Source: Chimonanthus salicifolius
Taxonomy: Eukaryota > Streptophyta > Magnoliopsida > Laurales > Calycanthaceae
Length of the DNA: 64,000 bases
Assembly (NCBI GenBank): GCA_013350335.1
Contig: CM023537.1
Location: 46,374,111-46,438,110 of the forward strand
Direction: 5' to 3'
Below, in pieces: positions 49,401 to 61,300 of the stretch. Both the position numbers and the translations under genes were made by a program. Every line of letters starts with the position of its first letter. Position 1 is the stretch's first letter. The notes under the pieces are model-generated. The model ran no database searches and was not told the origin of the DNA. It saw nothing but the letters and a program-made list of their open reading frames with translations.

Positions 49401-52400
49401 TCTGACTACACAACTATCCTTATCCAATTTCCACCAACAAATTCAAAGTTCCTTAGCATGAAAGAATACTGTAGTCGTCACGATTTGCCCAAATAACAGC
49501 ATGCCATATTCTATTTAAATCCAAATATCCAATCTCTTCGTGCTTTGTCTGATAATGTGATTGTGATAACAACGCAGCAAAAAGATCCAGGTACTCCAAA
49601 CTTCTACAACCTCAAATGGAGAGGAAAAATGACAAAGGTTCTTGGTGAGAAAGCAAACCAGAAGAGATTGGTAAAACCAACCTCTTATAAACTTTTTCAC
49701 ATGTTAACAATAGTGCCAAAGGTAGGTTCAAGGATCAAACTAGGGCAACCACCAATGTCCACATCATTTCCAATTTCCTAGAGTAATGTGATCCATCCAT
49801 CAAGGTCAAACAATACTGGAAAAACAGTAAAGTCAGTATTAAAAGTTGATGTCAGATTCTATTAAATTCTAAAAATTTGACCAACCCACGGACCAACTAT
49901 CATTATTATTTTAGATTATTTTTCATAATCATGCATCTCATCCTTTTGGAGTTGACACATTTAAACTTGACAAAAAAAAAATCCATGAATCCCACAACAC
50001 TAAAACCCATAACCCATATGACTGCATTAAGACCATCTTGGGTAACAAAACTTGTTACATTAACTTATGGTAATGGTGAATGAGTCCTATCATATTAAAC
50101 ACCTAAATGTAGAGTATCCCAAAATCAAAAATTAAGATTGAAAGAAATTATTAGCCATCCATTAAAATGCTTTGAAATTAATAACCTTCTCATGACTGGT
50201 TTTGAATGAACTAAATCCGATGGCTAAATATGATCCCTTGTTGAAGATGGGTCAAAACTGATCTTTGGTCCTAAGTTTTGATGTTAGGATACTCTACAAA
50301 TCTATGTCAATTCTATGTTAATATGATAGGGCCCACTAACCGACATAATGTCTTATATAAAAATTATAATCTTTTGCCATTTGGCAAAAGTAATTTAAAC
50401 ATTTGAGCCAGCTAATCTTTAAGACAAAAGACTTAATCACACATGCCAACGATTTACATAAAAGGATTTAATCACGTGCACAAGTGGGTGCAAGGTATTG
50501 ACATTTGCACTCTTGCAAGAGGCCACATTGCCCAAAGCTCGGGATTTTCCAGAAAGGTCTATAATCAAATATCAGGCCCGTAAAAAATCATCTCGATTAG
50601 ATCAGTCAAATAACAGTTTTAATAATCACAAAAGATTCAAAGATTAAAATAATTTAAAGTGATCAAAATATGGGAAGCTTAAAAAATGCGTCCGTTGATC
50701 TAATAAAAATGTTTTGTGGGCCTCACATATTCAAGATAGGTCTTTTCAGTGGACCCATCGAAAGCGCATGCAAAGTATGTAGGATAAGCTTGTGCATGTC
50801 TAGAATAAGGATGAAAATGATAATAAATAAAGATTGTTAAGTGGTCTTTCAAAAATAATAAGGATTTTCAAGTGTATACAATAAATCCAAGAATGTTCCT
50901 CATATTCTCCACCATTGAGATTTTAGATGCATATCCAAAAAATGTCTAATGTAGGATCTCTCTTTTATGAGCAATAAATACATATAGGATTTCAGGCTTT
51001 TCTTGGGTCATTTTGGATTTATATACATCCCTCTCTCACACTACTGTAGTACATCCATAATAAATGCTTTTGTGCTTAATCTCATTGGTCACTCTTAAAG
51101 GGATGTACAAGCATTCACAAGTACGTGAGAAATTCCCATAGGATGATATCTAATGTCAGTAAGCCTTACATCTCCCATCAAATGAGTGGTGGAGATGCAA
51201 GGTTTGGAGTATTACCCTAAGGTCCCTGATGAATATTCATGTCTCCTTTTAATTACCATTATATGTGGTAGTAGTAGGCATAGTTTTCAAACCAGGAACA
51301 GGACCAAGACTCGACCAATTACTTGAGTCAACCAAGAGACTCAATAGGTCAATCAAATGGATCAGATCATGTTTTTAAAAAAAATTACTTTTTGACTAGG
51401 GCTTGATAAGTTACTAGGCTGAGTAAACCAGGTGAACTCGTAAGTCAACTAGGTGACCCAATTCAAATTTATAAATTATTTTGATTGAATCTATATAGAT
51501 TTATCTTGCAAAAAATAAAAATAGCTAATAAAACCACCAAAATGAACCCATTCTTATAATTATGAAACCTCTAATATGATTATTAGAATAAATATAATCA
51601 TAAGCAATACAATGACAATAACCCGCAGCACAATTAGTTAAGGCAATCGTTACAACATAAAGATTGTGGGTTCAAGTCCCATGGGGTCAAATAAGACAAT
51701 CGGTCAATGGAAATAATTAGTCAAATCCAAATTAGAAATAGAAAAAAAAAAAGCTCTAAATTGATGGGATAAATGGCTTAGATGATGGTGGTGGTGGTGG
51801 TGGTGGTAAGCCATACATCATTCAAAATTAATGCTAATTCACGCAACTCTCAAATTTTAACAAATAAGAATTCATAATTTTATTTTAAGATCTAATCTAG
51901 TCAACGTAACCATAGTTTGACTTAGTCGACTTGGCTTAACTAAGTTGTTAGTAACTTTTAAAACTCAATTTCACTTAGTTTGACCCTACCCAATGACCAG
52001 GAATATGATCGAGATGGGTTGACTCACCAACTCATCCTAGTCCGTTCAAAACTCGGTCCACCTAGTTTGACCCTACCCAATGACCAAGTTTTTACTAGGT
52101 TGAGCAACTCTACAAGTTGACCAAGAACTCAACCCCATCAAGAAACTATGGTAGTGGTGTCCACAATACCAATTGTTGCTTCTTTAATTGAAACATCTAC
52201 AGTTTTCATGACATGACTACTATCGCAGAGATCATGCATCTGTTGTTCCAAAGGAAAACAATGACGACTAGAAAATTTCAAATTATATACACATGGGATT
52301 AAATAAATCGAACCATACCCAATGTGACAAGTACTAGATAGGTTATATATTTAAATCTACAAAGAACTATTCTTCCGCTCACTTGAACACAAAGTAATAC

Positions 52401-54213
52401 TTGTGCACTTAGACATGGAATAACATTATCTGCACATTTATGTAGATTTGAAATTTGTTTATCTAAACCCACTTAATAAACAATCTAATGCAAACTTGGT
52501 AGATGCCTAATTATAGAAAAAGATACATTCATCTATGTCATCTCATAATCAAAAGGTGAGGCCCACTTCATCACATGAAAAATGATAAAGTAATAGAACT
52601 AATATAAAATGAAATTAACTTTTATAAATTATATCATGTGGATCAATGACTAGTATCATATTAAATATAAAACTGTAAACAACCTCACAACCAAAATTCA
52701 GGACTAGGGGCCATTTATAGCCATTAGATTTAGATGTAACAAAATTAAAAATGAGATGGAGATTATGGCATTTTAATTGGAAAAGTAGTAATCGCTTTTA
52801 TTCCAAAAAATTATTCTAAGACACAATAATTCTATTTTCAATATGATAAACCCATAGATTCGCTACATACCACACGTCAAAGATATAATATTTCTTATCA
52901 TACCACATGTCAAAGATAATATTTCTCATCTTAGACTACCCAAACACATACCATAAAAACTATGAAAACAATAATAACTGTCAATTCCCATGTCACATGT
53001 GTTGGAAGTGTGACTCTGTTTTACATTAATGTGACAGGTGTCTAAATGCTACATGTCCCAAAAGAGCACAGTAAACTCTTGTATTTCATAAATACAATGA
53101 GTATGTTGATAATATTTTTTGTGGTCTCAGTTTCACAGAAATCACCATAAGACTTTCAAAAGCAAATCATACCCATGTGGTAAAAACACTTAGAGAACAT
53201 GATATTTCTAGAGGAGGCTCAACTGCAGTTCCATCTATATGGTCTAATTTGTGTTTGCCTCTAAAAATTTTAGTAGAGTGGCACCACTGGAGATCGTAGG
53301 ATTCGCTTAATAATTCAGTGGTGATCTTGCCCACGTGAATATTATCAGATAATAGTGTTAATGACATCATCATTACCAGATCCCTTAGATGAAGCCATTG
53401 TATGCAAGCAAACACAACACCAAATAGAACAAAAGCTACCAAACAATCAAGCCATCGGCAAGAAATAGACCAAAAATGTGCTGAAGGCACTCCTCACCAG
53501 CAGTAAAATATCCAACAAAAAATAGCCCTAGTTGACCAAAACCCTAGGTAAACATTATAGGAGGGTTAGGGACGACAGAGGGGAAGACATTTCAAGGGCA
53601 GCTGAGTGCTGGAACCACAGATATAAAGGAAACAATCTCAAGAACAGTGGGGTTTAGATGTTGAAAAATCCCAAAACAAGGCCAAATGGGCCCCACCAGT
53701 AACTGAACCCTGAACTGCACCAGATAGATATGTGTTAGTGGGGTTGCAGGTTGAAACCAGCAAGGAGCCAGCAAATCTAAGGACAGCTGTAAATTGTCCA
53801 ATGAACCAAGGCATGGATGCAGTGAAAATAAATAAGGCTGACCAGGTGGTTGCTGGAACAAAGAAAATGACAGAATACCAGAGATGTGGATCCTTTGCAA
53901 GATAAAGTCGTTGCCACAAGGAAGGAGATGATCACCGAAGATCAATGTTGCATGCCAAAACTCAGAAAATAACATTCCCGATCGATACATGTTGAAATAG
54001 AAAATGGGAAGATTAAAGAAAAGAGAAAAATCTTAATAACATTATCATATTGTATTTTCTTGTGTCCAAAAGTGCATAGGAGACTATAGATAAAGATTAA
54101 AGACAAAATGGGAAAGTCAACCCTACACTTCTGGTGATCCAGGACAGTATAATTTGATACACACCTTTTCCATAAATACAAAAATTTCTAAATCTGTACA
54201 CCATACCACAACA

Positions 54214-54245
<32 letters not shown>

Positions 54246-56841
54246 TGCGCAAGGTAAACTTGGTTAGAAATAGGCCAAAAAAAATAAGGAGAACCTCACG
54301 CTAACTGTCAAGTCACCCTTCCTAATTCTATATTTTGGAATCTAACCTTTCTTTTTAGTGAAACCCAATGGCTTTGTTATTTCTTTTCCTCATTGCTGAA
54401 AGAACCATTAGGAAATAAAGAGAAAAAAATAATATTTCAAATACTTCCAATGTTCCTCAATGGTAATGTATATAACCCAATGGTCGAGGGTGGAACCCTG
54501 AGTAATCTAATGTATATAACCACATGAGAAAGAATGACATCCTTAAAGAGGATTCTAAGCAATGATTGTCCCTCTATAAATAGACCTAGCAGAATTTGAC
54601 CTACCCCTCTACTAAAACCAAACCCCCTCATTTAAAGGGCTATGGTCTCATATGCCTGACCCACAGGTTGGGTCAAATAAAATCCACTTATAAACAGGTG
54701 CAGTTCTGGTTGATCCTTTTGGATCATAATCAGGTCAACCTCGCCCAGTAAGTAAATGAGTAATACATGGGTAAATGGGTGTACATTGAGTCAAGCCAGC
54801 TTATTTCTTTGGAGAAATTTTGATTGATTTGATGTAGCGAGGACATTTATAGAAACATCCATACATTTATGCATTGAAACATGAAAAGAACTTGTTTTAT
54901 GGTTTCAATGGAAAATAGGTACAAATGAGTTAACAGACCAGGTTGGAGATGGATAAACAGGTTTATCTGTTAACGAATGGATAAATGGGTTCAGGTCAAG
55001 GTAGGCCCATTTATTATAAATTGGTATGAGTTTAAGGGGTGACCATATAATATATGGGTTGGGGATTTGGGTAAACAGGTCAACTAGACCTGACCTAAAC
55101 CTGATCTGACCAAACCCATTGCCAGGTCTTTCTGCAATAAGCAAAAGTACATAATCCACAGAATTGAAGTGACCATACTCACGAACTTGCTGAGGCAATG
55201 CACTCAGTCCAAAATCTGACACTTAAAGAACACCACCCAAGTCCAACAACAGATTCTCTGGCTGGATAAATGGGTTCAGGTCAAGGTGGGCCCATTTATT
55301 TTACATTGGTATGAGTTTAAGGAGTGACCATATAATAAATGGGTTGGGGATTTGGGTAAACAGGTCAACTAGACCTGACCTAAACTTGATCTGACCAAAT
55401 CCTATTGCCAGGTCTTTCTGCAATAAGCAAAAGTACATAATCCAAGCAATTGAAGTGACCATACTCACTCGAACTTGCTGAGGCAATGCACTCAGTCCAA
55501 AATCTGACACTTTAAGAACACCACCCGAGTCCAACAACAGATTCTCTGGCTGTGATAAAGAAACCATATAAAGTTCATAACTCCAATAAACAGAAGAACT
55601 TGATAGAATTCCAGAATTCAAAGTGTAAATCAACTCTCTTTACCTTCAAATCTCTATGGAAAACACCTCTGCTATGACAATAATCTATCGCATTGATGAG
55701 TTGCTGAAAATACTTTCTTGCCTCATCTTCCTTCAGCCTTCCATGACTAGCCTATCACAGGAAGAAAGCACAGAAATATGACAGCAATTAAACAAGAAAA
55801 TTTGACAGTATTTCAAAAGCATAAAGTTTTGAGATTGATTCACGAGGTGTTCTAGAAGACACCAAGCTTTTAAACTCAGGTGCCTTGACATTCCATGTTG
55901 AAGGATGAGCACCACCCTGTGATATGAAAAAGGATGGTTGGATAAATGGAAGGTTAAATCATGCGGACTATCAACCTGTGCAGTGTGTCACATCAAATCT
56001 TCCTACACTCCTACCTTCTTAATATCAAAGTTAAGCACATTCAATAAATACCCCTATCTTTGATATCAATACAATGATGAAGATACATCAAACAGAAGCA
56101 AAGAAAGTATGATTTAAATTTTACACGGAAGAACAATATCTAGAGCAGTTTATATTAATCACCAAAGAGGCCCCCATTGGGGCTTGTATGGTGAGGTGGA
56201 TATTCTGCCAGAACTTTTTGTAAATTTTACCCAGATTCAGAAGCCTAATATAATTTCATCAGAAGCAACACCATGAGAACAGAAGGAAACCAACATCTTA
56301 CAATTTTGTCAAAGAGTTCACCACCAGTGACAAATTCCAAAACGATGTATATCTTTGTCCTGCTGGCCATCACCTAAACGCACCAACAGCCAACAGAAAT
56401 CACATTGAGCAATTAACATCAATAAGGGTGATTAACAGTAGACAGCAAAATTATCATTCGTTAACTATATGACAAGCAATTGACCATGCACACATAATTG
56501 GATGCCCAATGGATGCAGAAGTGCATATTTCAACTATGAAAGAAACACAAGTCCTACTCTCGTAGTATGCAATGCATATTCATTTGAACCAATTTTTTTT
56601 AATTGTAGTGATGTTAATTATGGACCATTTTATTGGAAAACAGCAGATGTTATTCAGATGCTGAACTACGCATGGAAACATATAATAATCTAGGAGCCAA
56701 AGCACACAAATAAAGACCAACAATAAGAGAATACAAGTGATCAAGTTAACAATAGTAATGAATAAACCACGGCCATACCTCTCGCAACTGTATAACATTT
56801 GGGTGTTTGATCAACTTCATAGTAGAGATTTCACGTTTGAT
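46221..56841 (-). CDS. CIPK23: CIPK23-like CBL-interacting protein kinase (5' exon missing)
   Basis: Ser/Thr kinase activated by calcineurin-B-like calcium sensors; Arabidopsis CIPK23 phosphorylates K+ and nitrate transporters at the plasma membrane. I join thirteen exons, all in phase 0: 56841-56779, 56373-56302, 55751-55644, 55549-55469, 49124-49071, 49007-48882, 48793-48704, 48376-48254, 48175-48059, 47365-47249, 46779-46723, 46567-46493 and 46307-46221 (TGA), 389 residues. Visible: [16 protein letters not shown], the catalytic loop [24 protein letters not shown], the activation-loop end [10 protein letters not shown], the CBL-binding NAF motif ([18 protein letters not shown]) and the PPI domain ([20 protein letters not shown]). 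GT/AG borders fit. The first exon (glycine loop, VAIK lysine) was not found up to 64000. No in-frame stop breaks the chain. HRD is preceded by VF and the C-terminus is short compared with Arabidopsis. The clade (CIPK3/9/23/26) is firm, the exact orthologue less so. Confidence 0.88.
46364..46407. repeat. (GA)n microsatellite in the last kinase intron
   Basis: About 22 uninterrupted GA repeats between the final two coding exons. Confidence 0.95.
48600..48636. repeat. Poly(T)/poly(G) tract in a kinase intron
   Basis: A T-rich run followed by 14 G, between the exons at 48376 and 48704. On the gene strand it reads C then A runs. Length is unreliable in such homopolymers. Confidence 0.9.
51621..51752 (+). 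mobile_element. Probable tRNA-derived SINE
   Basis: A tRNA-like head with a B box GGTTCAAGTCC (about 51669-51679) and an A-box-like TTAGTTAAGGC about 30 bp upstream, then an unrelated body and an A-rich tail (11 A, 51742-51752). No target duplication was identified, and the head is too degenerate to be a working tRNA gene. Confidence 0.5.
53167..54175 (-). mobile_element. Copia 5' fragment (LTR/leader plus gag N-terminus)
   Basis: Minus-strand remnant. The gag start region reads [17 protein letters not shown] and [16 protein letters not shown]. It lies in the 6.3-kb kinase intron in the same orientation as the gene. Its upstream half (about 53490-54175) matches 63270-63720 loosely (for example CAATGAACCAAGGCATGGA versus CAATGACCCAAACAAAAAA), pointing to two copies of one family. 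Confidence 0.6.
54979..55551 (-). repeat. Tandem duplication of a kinase exon with flanking intron
   Basis: Two adjacent units, 54979-55263 and 55264-55551 (285 and 288 bp), nearly identical and with no spacer. Each spans the exon encoding PENLLLD...QQVR and about 200 bp of downstream intron, which contains an AGACCTGGCAAT-type dispersed repeat (reverse orientation, near 55113-55129 and 55398-55415). The upstream unit in gene order (55264-55551) holds the intact exon. Confidence 0.93.
55183..55261 (-). pseudogene. Pseudo-exon copy of the kinase PENLLLD exon
   Basis: Compared with the good exon (55469-55549), codon AAA of GGVLKV is TAA, giving a nonsense codon. SGG is LGG, and two bases are lost at the 3' end (GTTC|GTGAGT instead of GTTCGA|GTGAGT). 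The AG acceptor is recreated at the duplication joint (TTTATCCAG). Inclusion would terminate the protein within the kinase domain. Confidence 0.9.
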
Positions 56842-57317
56842 CTGCAAGGAACTAGAATAATGTTATAAGATGACATTAAAAAGATCTATCTCATATGTGA
56901 AGATCAGTAAGAACAACACATGAGATGGTAGAATCATGAATTCCTGAAAAAGCAATAAATATAACAGCAAAAAGCAGAGTTATATAGATATAAAATGGCG
57001 TGGGATGTCACAAATACAATGATAAGTACACAACCAGAAATCTAAAGATAAATGTGCAGATTTTTTCTTTTTATGGAATAAAATAACAGAAAGAAATTAC
57101 AATATAATGTCTAAAATATCAAAATGTCTAGATTAGAACAAGTCACAAGATCTACCGACTTGAAGAAGTCCAATCCAAACAAACTGCGGAGGCATTCTTC
57201 AAAGTTGTGATAAAAGTACAAGAGACATGACTTTTTTTAGTAGATGGGTAATACGACCTTCTCCATTGAATTGAAACAGTTGAAAATGTTTTTGAATGCA
57301 GAGATGTACTAGATGAT
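56842..57317 (-). other. Start of the kinase first intron, no exon seen
   Basis: Sequence upstream of the IKREIST exon acceptor (CTTGCAG). No candidate for the first coding exon (glycine-rich loop, VAIK) was recognised here or further right. Confidence 0.5.
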
Positions 57318-57704
57318 ATGCGTGTAACATTAGTTTCCGTTAAACTAAGAGGGAGGGCCTTGGCTTGGTACAAGAAAATTAAAGCAGAAAGGCAAGCCAG
57401 GGGAAAAGTGTCAATTCAATCTTGGGAGAAGCTTAAAAGGCTTATGTACAAAACATTCCTCCCATCTAATTACACGGAAGAGATGTTTCAACGGCTACAA
57501 AATTTGAACCAGGGCAATAGAACAGTTGTGGAGTATGCAGAAGAATTTAATCCCCTGGTGGCCCGCAATAACTTATCAGAATTAGAAACACACACTATCT
57601 CGAGATTTTTAGGCGGCCTCAGACCATCTCTTGCCGACACCATACCTTTAGTAAGCAATGCAGACTGTTCAGAGACACTCAAAGTATGGGTCATAACTTA
57701 ACAA
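57318..57704 (+). pseudogene. Gypsy gag fragment
   Basis: An open 127-residue stretch of retrotransposon gag: LRGRALAWYKKIKAERQARG, SWEKLKRLMYKTFLPSNYTE, MFQRLQNLNQGNRTVVEYAE and RFLGGLRPSLADTIPL. It is related to the gag of the outer element at 41230-43530, but the two differ at many residues. It lies antisense to the kinase gene. No LTR, PBS or pol adjoins it. Confidence 0.88.
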
Positions 57705-57922
57705 TGCTTTTCATCTTGCAATAATGGAGAATAGACCATGATGAGGGATGGAAGTGGTCTGGTCCTAAGTATTTGGGCCCAGATTGGTTCAAAGTCCGCA
57801 TTACAACCCGGCTAATATGGAAAACACCTAGTGTTTCTAAACACACTACTTATGAGTCAAGACATCATCAAAGCAGTTAAAGGTCAAATTCTCCAAGTGA
57901 TCCAACTCGAGCCAATAACTCC

Positions 57923-58367
57923 TCATCTATGTATAATAATGAATAGTAGAAGATTCCACCTAACAGAGATGAGCCATATCCTGACTAATCTAATAAATAC
58001 ATGACAAATTGTTTTCATCTGACTACAAATTCTGTACCGCATGCAAATCTCCTTAGTAATAGGCAACAAGTACACCATCTTATAAATGTCTTCCTCCATG
58101 GAATAGATGAGCCAAGATTGGACCAAATGATTGTAGGCCTTCCATTCCTTACAACGGGGACCCGTGCTAGAGGGCTCAACAGTGGTCCCATCAAATATAA
58201 TCCATCTTTTGTCCGTCTCCGATAACCATTTTTGCAGAGTGGGAACATTGGAGATGGTTGCATTCATTCAATAACTCAATGGTGATTTTGACTTGAATGC
58301 ATATTGTCAGATGACAGAGACTTGGGAACACCATCTCTAGTAGACGCCATTTTATGTAAGAAAATAC
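57923..58367 (-). pseudogene. Copia gag (UBN2-type) fragment, part 1
   Basis: Minus-strand gag N-terminal region: ITIELLNATISNVPTLQKW in mixed frames, then IIFDGTTVEPSSTG, WKAYNHLVQSWLIYSMEEDI and YLLPITKEIC, the pattern of copia gag. It starts near 58349 (MASTRDGVPKSLSSDN). Immediately upstream the copia sequence is interrupted by the solo LTR at 58368-62543 and resumes at 62544. Confidence 0.75.
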
Positions 58368-61300
58368 TGTAATGGCCCGAAATTTTTAAATCAATAAATA
58401 TGTGGTTATTATTTATTTTTAATGGTGAAGATTGGAAATCTAATGGAATAAATGGTAAATTGACCAAAATTTGGACAAAGGCCCAACTAGGGCCCAATGG
58501 GTTATGGATTGGATTTAAGTTTACTTAAAGGGTCAATGGTGGTCAATTGGGCCAAGGATGGTCAAATTGGGCCCAATACCCATTTGGGACCCAATGGATT
58601 AAGATGATGTAAGCTTTAAGGTAAATGGGTAAGATGAAAATGTAATTGGGCCATGGGCCCAATGGTGATCCAATTGGAATGAATTGAATGGGTTCAATTC
58701 ACCTAAGTCAATTTGAAGTTGACCAAGGTAACATGGTCCAATGGGACCCACCTCCATCTCATCAAGTGAGGTGGCGTGTGGACCCAAGGTTTGGTGGGGC
58801 CGGCCACCATGGTTGACTTGGTCAACCATGGGTGGATTTCATGGAAGAAATTTAATGGAATTAAATTAAATGGAAATTAAATTAACCTAAGTAATGGTTT
58901 AATTAATTAAGTTAATCAAAAAGGTGGTCAAAGAGGGGAGACCAAAACTACCCATTGCAAAACATGAAAAAGAAAAACGTTGGCTAAGGTAGTTGGGTCA
59001 AAAAAAAGAAAAAGAAAAAGCATGATAAATATCTTAGGGTTGGTGGGAAAGTTATGATAAAGTGTGACATAAGCAACCAAGGGGATAAGATGGGTTTTCA
59101 TCTTATCCCATCCTCATTTCATTCTCTCCCACTCTTGATCCTTCATGGCCGTCCCCCACACTCTAAGGAAAAAGAAGAAGAAAATTAAGAAAGGAAGAGG
59201 AGAAGAGAAGAAAGAAGAGAAGAGGTGCAAGCATGGTCCACCATTCTAAGGTCAAGATCTACCATCTTCTTCTCATCATCTCCTCCTTTCCCTCTCTCAA
59301 GCAAACCCTACCATGGCCAAACCCAAGCTTGGGGGTTTCTCATCTTAATCAAGCATCCTAGCCGATTAAACAAGGAGAGGAAGGAGAAAGGAGGCTAAGG
59401 AAGTCGACGGGAGTGGCGGAAGTCGGAGGAGACGACGGATTGTGAGTATTTTCTTAAACAAGAAATTTTGGATTTTTGGGGTTTAAGATTTGGGATTCAT
59501 TTTGTAAATTTAATGGTGGCCAAATGATTTTATGCCATGGATTTCAAATCCATCAATTTGAAGGATGGAAAGTGGACAAAACCCTAATGGGTAAATTAGG
59601 GTTAGGTTAAGGAAAATAAATGGATTAAGGACATTATGTAATTAAATTAATTAAACATGGGTGTATGTGGATTTTTGAAGGATGCATTAAGGATAGTATG
59701 TATTAAAAATGTACTTAAGCATGGTAGGTGATTGATTTAATTCTTAGGGTTTATAAGAATGGAAGCCATGGAGGATGAGTTAAGGTTTTAAGATTTTAAA
59801 TGATTAAATGTAAGTGGTTAGTGAATTTTAAAAATTCAATAAATGAATGTAGTGATTTTGAAAGGGGTAGAAATAATGATTTAAAAAAAAATTAAAAAAA
59901 GTAAAACCATGGAGAGGTTCTTGGTGGATCTAAAAGTATTTGGATCATGAAGACAATAAGGAAATATTGGTGGCTTGAATGAACCTTAAATATAATTAAG
60001 GTTGACCAAATGTAATGATCCAAATGTGGTTAAGAGTAATGGTTTAAAAGTATGATTTAAACCACCTCAAGGAAGGATTTATTTTGGATCTAAATGATGT
60101 AAGTAGACACAAGAAAAAAATGGGAAAAGGACACCCATGACCCATTTGTAGGTCAAGTAATGGGGTATGTATGTGTGTAAATGAATAAGAATTAGGTTAA
60201 ATAAATGGGAAATGTTGGTGGTGTTGGTGGACCAATGTAGACCTAATGTTGATAGTTGCAATGGGAATGTGGCTAAGTTAATGGACTTAAATGTGATTAA
60301 AGAATGATGAATTAAATGTATGGTTTAGGTTATCTCAATGGAGGGACTTGTGATGAATCTAAAGTGTAACCAAAGACCTAAGGAAAAATGGGGATTTTGG
60401 TTAAGTTGAAAGGGCTGATTTTTAATGAACCTATGAGCCATTGTTGTGAGCCACTTAATGGCTAAGTATGGGGTTATATATTTATGTTTTAAATAAATGG
60501 AGGTTAGGTTAATTAAATGGTTAATTGCTAATGTTCTTATGTCATGGTTAATGAGACATCAATGGACCCATTTTTGTGAACCAATGGATAGGCTAAGGTT
60601 AAAGTCTATGGATATGCTTTAGCTAATGGGGATTAGGTTAAGATATGGTTGTATCTCATGATTGGTGAGTGTATGGATCAATTATGAATAAAGGGAATGA
60701 GTGGATAATGGACTCATTGTGGGTTAAATGCATGATGTAAACCCCATGGAAAGATTTGATGAATGGGGTATTTTGAACCCATGATCCATTAACCATTTAA
60801 AGGGTTAAGTATGGGGTTTTGTATGGGTTTAAAGGAATAAGGGTTAGGTTAATAAAAGGACTAATTTTATGATCACATGATATGGTTGCTGGGTCATTAA
60901 CGGACCTAAGTGATGGATCATTAATGGGTCTAAGTTATGGATCCATTATAGACCATAATGTGTATGGAAGAGGGAATGAATTATCCATGGAAGAGTAATG
61001 GCAAAACCATAAATATTGGCCAAAATGAGGAAAACCCACGAAGACATGATGTATGGGCTTATAAATGGTTAAAACATGGACTAATTGTTAATATGTAATA
61101 AGGTACAGGACATCGCAAGCGGTACGCGGATCGGCGACCGGGTCTGTCGGACGGAAATGGAAGAAAGAACGCTAGTCGGTATTCGGTAGGATTCTAACCT
61201 TTTTGTAAGCCATAGATTGAGTGATGGTTTCCTTGAATTATTTTGGAAATTATATGGTATGTTTTAAGATTGGTTTTGAATTATGTATTATGTAGGGGTT

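Larger units (their letters stand above)
49125..55468 (-). other. 6.3-kb kinase intron rich in repeats
   Basis: Intron between the exon ending QQVR (donor GTGAGT) and the exon starting EDGLLY (acceptor TTGCAG). It holds a SINE-like element, a copia 5' fragment, a (GA)n run (54214-54245), a GGT run (51786-51807) and the stop-containing exon duplicate. The stretch 49130-51600 otherwise shows nothing I recognise. Confidence 0.8.

Noticed and set aside
51621..51690. Possible tRNA gene
   Set aside because: The B box is good but the acceptor and anticodon stems do not pair; an A-rich tail fits a SINE better.
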